From Rhodopirellula baltica (GTDB lineage Bacteria > Planctomycetota > Planctomycetia > Pirellulales > Pirellulaceae), in assembly GCA_002901265.1 (NCBI GenBank), contig PPHI01000044.1, forward strand, positions 1-64,000: 64,000 nt of DNA, in the 5' to 3' direction. Positions 58,037 to 64,000 of this stretch are shown piece after piece. Within the stretch, counting starts at the first letter, position 1; each line of letters starts with the position of its first letter. A program made the translations under genes and the position numbers. The notes below the pieces were generated by a model. The model had not been told where the DNA came from. It saw only the letters and a program-made list of their open reading frames with translations, and did no database searches.

Positions 58037-60220
58037 TCACTCCATCAATGGATCAAGCGGAGCGTAGGTGGTACGGCCAAGGTTTGAAACGACGCAGTGC
58101 AAGGCGCCGCCATTGACGCATAGCGAGGTGCTGTCGATCGGAATCACTTCCCAATCGGGCAGTAGCATTTGATAAGTCGTCATTGCATCTGCGAGTGAAT
58201 CATTCGATGCGGATTGGTATGACGGAACGAGCAGGACTCCGTTCGCGAAGATCACGTTGGTATACGTCGGAAAGCAGCCGTCGAACGGGCGTGGCATCGG
58301 AAGTCGCACCACTTTTAATGCTGCTTCATTTGTTTCAAGACGGCTAAGCTGTGTGGCGATTCGGTCCAGTAGTGCTGCATTTGGATCTGAGCCGTCTTCG
58401 TATTGACCAACAACGACGGTATTCGAATCGGTGAAACAAAGAAATAAGTCCACATGCTTTGTCTTCTCACCTATCAGCGTGTCTACGAAGACAATCTGTT
58501 CGCAGCCGGTGATCCGTTTGATTTGATCTCGCACAAACGACTCATCCAGCCCGTACCGTTGGTTGATCGCAAGTACGTCGCTTGAAACGATGACGATATT
58601 GTTTCCATTGGTCAAAATCGTACCGCCTTCCAGATGAATCGGGGTTTCGACCACTCTGGTTTTCCAGTCGCGTTGAAGCTGCTGCGGTAATGCATCTAAA
58701 ACCATTCGGTCGTCGCGATCGGGACGCGTCAGTTTCGAATCGAACCAGACGGAGGTGCCAAACGCATCTTGAGAAACGATTGGGCCATAGTCACGGAACC
58801 ACGGCGTTTCGCAATCGGTAATTTGAAACTGTATGTTTTCGACTGAGATTCCATGGTTTTGAAAGGTTGCGCGAGCCTTGTCGAGCGAGTAGGAATTGTC
58901 AGCCACCAACACCAACTGTGATTGTCGAGCGAGATGGGATGCGATTTCGACCGCCGCGTCATGAGTCCAGTCGAACATTCCCCAGCCGATCGCGAAACCG
59001 TTTTGACGTTCGAATTCAGCGACCATCGTTCCCGCCGCGTTTTGACCGAGTGGAACCAGATCGGTTGCGTTGTCGACTAAGCGACGCCATTGCCAGGGTG
59101 ATGGATTGACTACGGCGGTCGGCTCAGCGTCGGAAGCTTGGGCAATTGTCGCGAGATCCCTCTGTGCGAACCCGATCGCTTCGATTACACGGTTTCGTGC
59201 CAAAAGATGTTTGTTGACAGCCTTGTGATCCATCTGTTGAAGCAGCTCACGCAGGTCTTCAATCGTTGCCGAAACAACTGCATGAGATTCATTGGCTTGC
59301 TTTTGTCGCCAAAGCATTTCGGCGAGGATCATCTGAAAGTCGATCGCCAATTCACTTGTGCTGGTGGTTCCGGCGATGTTCTTGCCGGATTCGAGCAGTC
59401 TGACTGAGCGGCGAACGTCTTCTGAACCGTCTTTGTCCATCGCTTGCCGGACAAGGCCTAGATTGCACCACGCAATTGCCTGCGCAGTGTGAGGACCATC
59501 TTCGGTTCCATAGTGGTCGGTGGCCTTGATCAACCAGCTTTCCGCAGCGGAGAAGTCACCGCGTTGAACGGAAACGCAGCCTAGAGAATTGAGTGCTGCG
59601 GCGTGGACATTCCCGTCAGCGAGCGAATTTGAAAGTCGTTCCGCCTTATTGAGTGACTGGGACGATTCATCCAGCGACCCAAGCATCAATTCCAGTTGCC
59701 CTTGGTACAGTAACGCCCTCGCGAAATAAAAAGGCAATTCTTGCCGGTTTCGCTCGCTGGCCAAGAAATGTTTCAGCGTTTGCCGAATCTCTCGAAGCAA
59801 AAATGTCCATTCTGAACGCGGAGCCGATTGCTTGGCAAGGATTTGGAAAACCGTCCCTTGGCTGCCAAACAGTTCTGTGATTCGCGTTCGAGCGACATCA
59901 TCTGTTTGTGACAATTGACGTTGTGCCCCACGAAGTTCTCGCTCGGCGGTTTGGAGCCGCTCTTTCACTTCGGTGAGGTGCTGTTCGGAAGCTTTCAGCT
60001 CGCTAGATGCTTGATGCAACGACGTCGATCGATTGACAAATGCGATCGACACGCCGATCAAGCAAGTGAAGACAAACGCGATCACCCACTGACTTAGTCG
60101 GGGGCGGCGCGGTCGAGGCTTTGATTGAGTTGAGTTAGAAGTGGTCGACAAATCGCGCGGGTCACAGCTGCATGGATCTACCAAGCGGCGGCACGACGGA
60201 TGCGTTCGCCGCCATTTCAA
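58037..60220 (-). CDS. TPR protein with agmatine/peptidylarginine deiminase domain (mirror copy)
   Basis: Identical in translation to 6602-8785; membrane segment, coiled coil, TPR-like helices and complete deiminase catalytic set. Confidence 0.83.
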   Translation of the reverse strand: MKWRRTHPSCRRLVDPCSCDPRDLSTTSNSTQSKPRPRRPRLSQWVIAFVFTCLIGVSIAFVNRSTSLHQASSELKASEQHLTEVKERLQTAERELRGAQRQLSQTDDVARTRITELFGSQGTVFQILAKQSAPRSEWTFLLREIRQTLKHFLASERNRQELPFYFARALLYQGQLELMLGSLDESSQSLNKAERLSNSLADGNVHAAALNSLGCVSVQRGDFSAAESWLIKATDHYGTEDGPHTAQAIAWCNLGLVRQAMDKDGSEDVRRSVRLLESGKNIAGTTSTSELAIDFQMILAEMLWRQKQANESHAVVSATIEDLRELLQQMDHKAVNKHLLARNRVIEAIGFAQRDLATIAQASDAEPTAVVNPSPWQWRRLVDNATDLVPLGQNAAGTMVAEFERQNGFAIGWGMFDWTHDAAVEIASHLARQSQLVLVADNSYSLDKARATFQNHGISVENIQFQITDCETPWFRDYGPIVSQDAFGTSVWFDSKLTRPDRDDRMVLDALPQQLQRDWKTRVVETPIHLEGGTILTNGNNIVIVSSDVLAINQRYGLDESFVRDQIKRITGCEQIVFVDTLIGEKTKHVDLFLCFTDSNTVVVGQYEDGSDPNAALLDRIATQLSRLETNEAALKVVRLPMPRPFDGCFPTYTNVIFANGVLLVPSYQSASNDSLADAMTTYQMLLPDWEVIPIDSTSLCVNGGALHCVVSNLGRTTYAPLDPLME

Positions 60221-60357
60221 ACGCGTCTAATTGTTTGAAACGGCGGAGAAAGATTTGTTCAACCGAAATTCCAGAAAGGAATCGAAGTCAATCCAAAGTC
60301 GGACAATCCGTCTGAGTCGAATTGCCCGATGCTCTTGGGAGTGACAAAAACAGTCGC

Positions 60358-61713
60358 CTAGTTGTTTTGGAACAGCTGACGAATGCCGTAGGTGAAGAAC
60401 GTCCCGATACTAAAGTTGGTCAATTCTTCATGGGCCTTGTATCGCAAGATCAACGTGTCACCAGGTTGAACCAGGATGTTTTGTGTGGAATCATTCATCG
60501 CCTGTTGCAGGTCAACCATTATGTTGAACGTACGGCCACATGGCATTTTGCGAATGATAAACAACAGTGACGGGCTGGGACCGCCAAGGCCGCTGCGCAT
60601 GCCACCGCCAGCCGATTGAGATGCCAAGCCTTGTCCTGCAATCGCGAGTGCACCCAAAACATCTAAGTCATAGTCACGTGGTATGAGATATTGCCCGCCA
60701 CCCAGCAGGCCGCCGGTATAGAACATTTCGGTTTCGCGAGATTCCACCATGACGATATCGCCGTCTTCCAATTCGATATCGGCCGAGCTGAGTTCTGGAA
60801 TCTGTCCCGGAGGCATACGCAGAGGGATGCGAGTGACGATGGAGTCTTCGACCATCCCATCGGAACATGCCATGCAGTCATCGAACGTGATACCGGTACT
60901 CGTTGCGACGTCATAACCCGTCATGACAGGGCTACACGAGCTGGCTGGGCTCATCAATTTCGCGATGATCGCTTGACGGTTTTCTGCTGAAATTCGTGAC
61001 GTGCGGTAAACGACGACTTCGTTCTTCTCGTTGATACCCGGAAGTCCACCAGACTCCGTCAGCGCGTTCAACACATCGCTTTTGTAAAACGGCAAATCCA
61101 GAGTGTAGGCGGCGGACGATTGATCGCTTCGCGCACTTACACCGGTGCTGGTGCTGGACATATTCGTTTCACTACGGAGAACTAAGATGTCGTTCCTCCG
61201 TTCTTTCATGATCGAAATGATTGGGACTTCGTCCGTTGGCCGGATGATCTCGCGTTCAAGGTACGCGGCCAAGACTTTCTCGCGGATCTGTTCCAACGTT
61301 AGTCCAGCCACTTCGATTGGCGGCAGCAATGGCAGATTGATCACGCCAAGGTCTTGAACCGGAATCGGAAATCCGATTGAAGGCGGAAGCTCGCTTGTCG
61401 AGGTGTTGAAGTTTACCGGAGGCGCCGGCGGAACCGCTGCAGGATCAGAATAGGGGAGGATGCCGCGGATATAAACGGCCAGGATATCACCCTGCTGGAT
61501 GACATATTCCTCGGGGCGTTTGCGTGCCAACAAGACGACCGGGACCGGGACCAAGTCGCTTCGGCTCGCTCCCAGCAGTTCTTTGGGAAGCTGCGTCACC
61601 GGTGTACCGGTCATTGGCGTCATCACGCTTGTGCATCCGCTGGAAACCAGCGCCAGTGCCATCACGATTGTGGAACTGAAATAGCGAGCCAGTTGTTTTT
61701 TGGTCTTTGACAT
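60358..61713 (-). CDS. Polysaccharide export protein, Wza-like (mirror copy)
   Basis: Identical in translation to 5109-6464; ATG 61713 is chosen as the start of the lipoprotein signal. Confidence 0.86.
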   Translation of the reverse strand: MSKTKKQLARYFSSTIVMALALVSSGCTSVMTPMTGTPVTQLPKELLGASRSDLVPVPVVLLARKRPEEYVIQQGDILAVYIRGILPYSDPAAVPPAPPVNFNTSTSELPPSIGFPIPVQDLGVINLPLLPPIEVAGLTLEQIREKVLAAYLEREIIRPTDEVPIISIMKERRNDILVLRSETNMSSTSTGVSARSDQSSAAYTLDLPFYKSDVLNALTESGGLPGINEKNEVVVYRTSRISAENRQAIIAKLMSPASSCSPVMTGYDVATSTGITFDDCMACSDGMVEDSIVTRIPLRMPPGQIPELSSADIELEDGDIVMVESRETEMFYTGGLLGGGQYLIPRDYDLDVLGALAIAGQGLASQSAGGGMRSGLGGPSPSLLFIIRKMPCGRTFNIMVDLQQAMNDSTQNILVQPGDTLILRYKAHEELTNFSIGTFFTYGIRQLFQNN

Positions 61714-61809
61714 GACGGTCCCAGCATCCATGCTCAGTTTGTCAAAAATGTCGGAGTTACGATGCTTCGTCAAGTCGGCGAAGCGGAGTTGCGAATTGAA
61801 AGCCAGCGT

Positions 61810-62517
61810 CTAGTTGAAATCCATTCCCGTCGGATGGCCACTCGGTTGACTGTTTTCGGCGGGCGCCGAGTTTTGATCGTGATCGAGATAAACCCACGAC
61901 GGCGGTTGAACACCGGTGTCCTCTTCGACCGTCGGCGGATGAACCGTGATCGGAATCTCGCCCGGCACTGAGGCGTCATCGATGATGACTTTGTCAATGA
62001 TCACGTTGTCTTGAACGTGCGACGCTGGCAGAACACTGCTGCAGCAGCTTGCCGCATATTGCGGATCCAGTGGCGCGAATCGCCAGCGATCGACTCCACA
62101 CGCGACAGCTTGTGCATGTCCGATTCGGTAGCCGTTGAACCATGGCACAGCGGCAGGATACGTGTGTGTGATCGCTTCGCAACTACCAAGCTTGCGTTCA
62201 GGAATCGGTGGTGGGCAACCTTCGTTGCCAAGTGCGGTTTCGACAAACGCGGCTTGGAATCCTTCGCGAAAGTCTTTCACGCAAGCGTCATGCGCATGCG
62301 CCGCTTCATGGGATGCTTTCCAGACCGCTTTGGACTTTTTGATCGCACGCCGTTTGAGCGACGATCGAAAAGCCAAATCTTGATAGGGTTGAAACGTCGA
62401 ACGTACAACTTGCGGGAAATAGCACCCGCCACTAATCGTTGGTATCAGTCCCAACAGAATCGTGATCTTGAACGCCAAAGCACGTCGGCGCGGTTTCATC
62501 CTTGACAATTGGCTCAC
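61810..62517 (-). CDS. Small exported protein of unknown function (mirror copy)
   Basis: Identical in translation to 4305-5012, with the same GTG start and AGGAG site. Confidence 0.72.
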   Translation of the reverse strand: MSQLSRMKPRRRALAFKITILLGLIPTISGGCYFPQVVRSTFQPYQDLAFRSSLKRRAIKKSKAVWKASHEAAHAHDACVKDFREGFQAAFVETALGNEGCPPPIPERKLGSCEAITHTYPAAVPWFNGYRIGHAQAVACGVDRWRFAPLDPQYAASCCSSVLPASHVQDNVIIDKVIIDDASVPGEIPITVHPPTVEEDTGVQPPSWVYLDHDQNSAPAENSQPSGHPTGMDFN

Positions 62518-62695
62518 AGGTACGCTCCTCGTGACCTACGAAGCTTCGATTGGCTCGCGACGTGTTGCCGCGGCCGATGCAATCTTGGTCAATCCTTTCA
62601 ACCAAGGGGAGTTTCATCCACTCGACAAGAATTATCGGAAGCCCACCCGTCCAGCACTTGTGGAACCAGCTTGGCCACAACATTGGGTGTAACCG

Positions 62696-62736
62696 CTACA
62701 GCCGGAGAGCGACATCACACCAGCGAATGGCTGTAG
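62696..62736 (-). other. Imperfect stem-loop (mirror copy)
   Basis: CTACAGCC/GGCTGTAG, mirrored from 4086-4126. The surrounding gap 62518-62894 holds nothing else that I can support. Confidence 0.28.
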
Positions 62737-62894
62737 GTTCTACGGTGACCTTGCTGCCTAAAAGTCGTGCAACAACGGGGGCAAGTGAATGAATCGGTTG
62801 CCTAATTCAGAGGAAATGCGAGTTGGCACCGCGTGGGTTTCCGGGCAATCGGCTGAATCTATTTCGGATCCGAGCGTTCGATTCGATACAAGCC

Positions 62895-64000
62895 TTACGA
62901 CCGGTCAGCTGCTGGCGAGCTCGGTTGTTTGATCTCGTATAGCCGGTCAACACTTTCGATCGAGATCGCTTGTGGTTCTTCGCCGGGCCATTGGACCTCG
63001 GCACGCTCCACTTTTGTCGCAGGCCCCAAACCAAAGTTCAATTCGACTTGCGATTGACTGAGGTATCCATGTGTTGGCGAGACGAGCTGTGTTTGACGCT
63101 TCCCATCAGCGATGACAGTAACCATCGCACCGATCGAATCACGATTGCACCGGGTACCAGTTAAGCGGAAACGCAAATAATGATTCTCGGATACTTGGTC
63201 ATTTCGAAATACCTTTGGCGTCCCAATGTGATTCGTGATCACCAAATCCATGTCACCGTCGTCGTCAAAGTCACCGTAAGCCGCAGTCCTGCCATCGATC
63301 GCTTCGGCAAACGCAGGCCCTGTCGATTCAGATGGCAAATTCGTCAGCTCGTGTTCGGCATCGCGGCCCGCGTTCCAAAACACCTGTGGCGATCGATCCC
63401 CGCCATTCACGCAAACGATCTCTGGCCGGCAATCGAGATCTAAGTCACAAAACAGAATGCCATACGATTCGGACGGTTCTGAGGAAGCGTCGAATCCAGT
63501 ATACGAAGTTGCGTCAACCCATTTCGCACGACGTGGCGGAAGCATGTAGAGCGACTTGGAACCCGTCGCGGGACTCGCGATCGTCAGTGCGAGTGTGCCG
63601 TCTTCGCGAAAAATCGCAGCGTCGACTCCAGAGGCCCTGACTCCAGGTTCAGGCTGCATGGCTTGAATTCCACTGGTCGCAGAAGTCTCTGTGAACGTAC
63701 CGTCGCTTCGGTTTTCAAAGATGTACGACGAGGCTCCGTCGTTCGTTACAACCAAGTCCAATGTCCCATCGCGATTGAGGTCAATGGCGACGATGCCCAT
63801 GGCAACGCTAAGTGGCTGATCCGTCTGTTCGGCGGAAACTGTCAACCCTGCTTGTTCGGTGACGTCTTGGAAGACGCCATCACCCTCGTTATGGAACAAG
63901 ACGACGCGACGACGCTCGCCGCTTTCGTTGCTCTCGGTATCGGTTGGGTTGGAACCGCCGCAGACGAACAGATCCAAACGTCCATCGTTGTCATAGTCGA
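62895..64000 (-). CDS. ASPIC/FG-GAP repeat protein, C-terminal part (mirror copy, cut by the window edge)
   Basis: Identical to the last 368 or so residues of the gene at 2089-3927. The N-terminal part, with the membrane segment, would lie beyond 64000 if the repeat continues. Confidence 0.88.
   Translation of the reverse strand, partial: DYDNDGRLDLFVCGGSNPTDTESNESGERRRVVLFHNEGDGVFQDVTEQAGLTVSAEQTDQPLSVAMGIVAIDLNRDGTLDLVVTNDGASSYIFENRSDGTFTETSATSGIQAMQPEPGVRASGVDAAIFREDGTLALTIASPATGSKSLYMLPPRRAKWVDATSYTGFDASSEPSESYGILFCDLDLDCRPEIVCVNGGDRSPQVFWNAGRDAEHELTNLPSESTGPAFAEAIDGRTAAYGDFDDDGDMDLVITNHIGTPKVFRNDQVSENHYLRFRLTGTRCNRDSIGAMVTVIADGKRQTQLVSPTHGYLSQSQVELNFGLGPATKVERAEVQWPGEEPQAISIESVDRLYEIKQPSSPAADRS

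Larger units (their letters stand above)
33512..64000 (-). repeat. Right arm of the giant inverted repeat
   Basis: Reverse complement of 2822-33311, one base shorter because it lacks the extra A found at 32984. It runs off the right edge of the window inside the ASPIC/FG-GAP gene, so the full length is at least 30.5 kb and unknown beyond. Confidence 0.97.

Overview
The window looks like a piece of a planctomycete genome, most like the Pirellulaceae (Rhodopirellula relatives). The signs are an ECF sigma factor divergent from a membrane-anchored Ser/Thr kinase, an ASPIC/FG-GAP protein, many secreted proteins of unknown function, a CPXCG zinc-ribbon protein, a SelA-like protein, weak Shine-Dalgarno sequences and a moderate GC content. 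This assignment is inference from gene content; there is no rRNA or other marker gene here.

The dominant feature is structural. From 2822 to the right edge the window is one giant inverted repeat: 2822-33311 is repeated as its reverse complement at 33512-64000, around a 200-bp unique spacer (33312-33511). Left and right positions sum to 66822 over almost the whole length, and to 66823 in the innermost part, because the left arm carries one extra A at 32984. That base frameshifts the left copy of the CPXCG gene; the right copy is intact. Two other apparent frameshifts, in the kinase and in a secreted protein, are present in both arms. Near-perfect arms of at least 30 kb that share the same lesions fit an assembly or amplification fold-back artefact better than a real palindrome. 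The window therefore probably holds about 33 kb of unique sequence. Right-arm entries below are mirror copies and should not be counted as separate paralogues until the junction is verified.

Unique layout, left to right: the 3' end of an unidentified gene (2-97); an M32 carboxypeptidase (476-1999); an ASPIC/FG-GAP protein (2089-3927); a small exported protein and a Wza-like polysaccharide export protein (4305-6464); and a membrane-anchored TPR protein with an agmatine/peptidylarginine deiminase domain (6602-8785). On the minus strand follows a probable operon in the order FtsX/MacB-like permease, type I PKS, NRPS (20777 down to 8827). The PKS is KS-AT-DH-ER-KR-ACP and the NRPS is C-A-T-TE, and the two genes overlap by 8 bp. 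Together they read as a two-module assembly line that would join a fully reduced ketide to one amino acid and release it with the thioesterase.

Beyond the cluster come an SppA-like lipoprotein without its catalytic serine, a small membrane protein, a BON-like protein, a GNAT acetyltransferase, a frameshifted secreted protein, the ECF sigma/kinase pair (kinase frameshifted), an FKBP-type isomerase lipoprotein, a CARDB-like secreted protein, a Tyr/Gly-rich secreted protein with a clear terminator, a histone-deacetylase-family hydrolase, a multi-pass membrane protein, a SelA-like protein lacking the PLP lysine, and the CPXCG protein at the centre. The same genes then repeat in reverse order. No tRNA, rRNA, CRISPR array, transposase or replication origin was seen.
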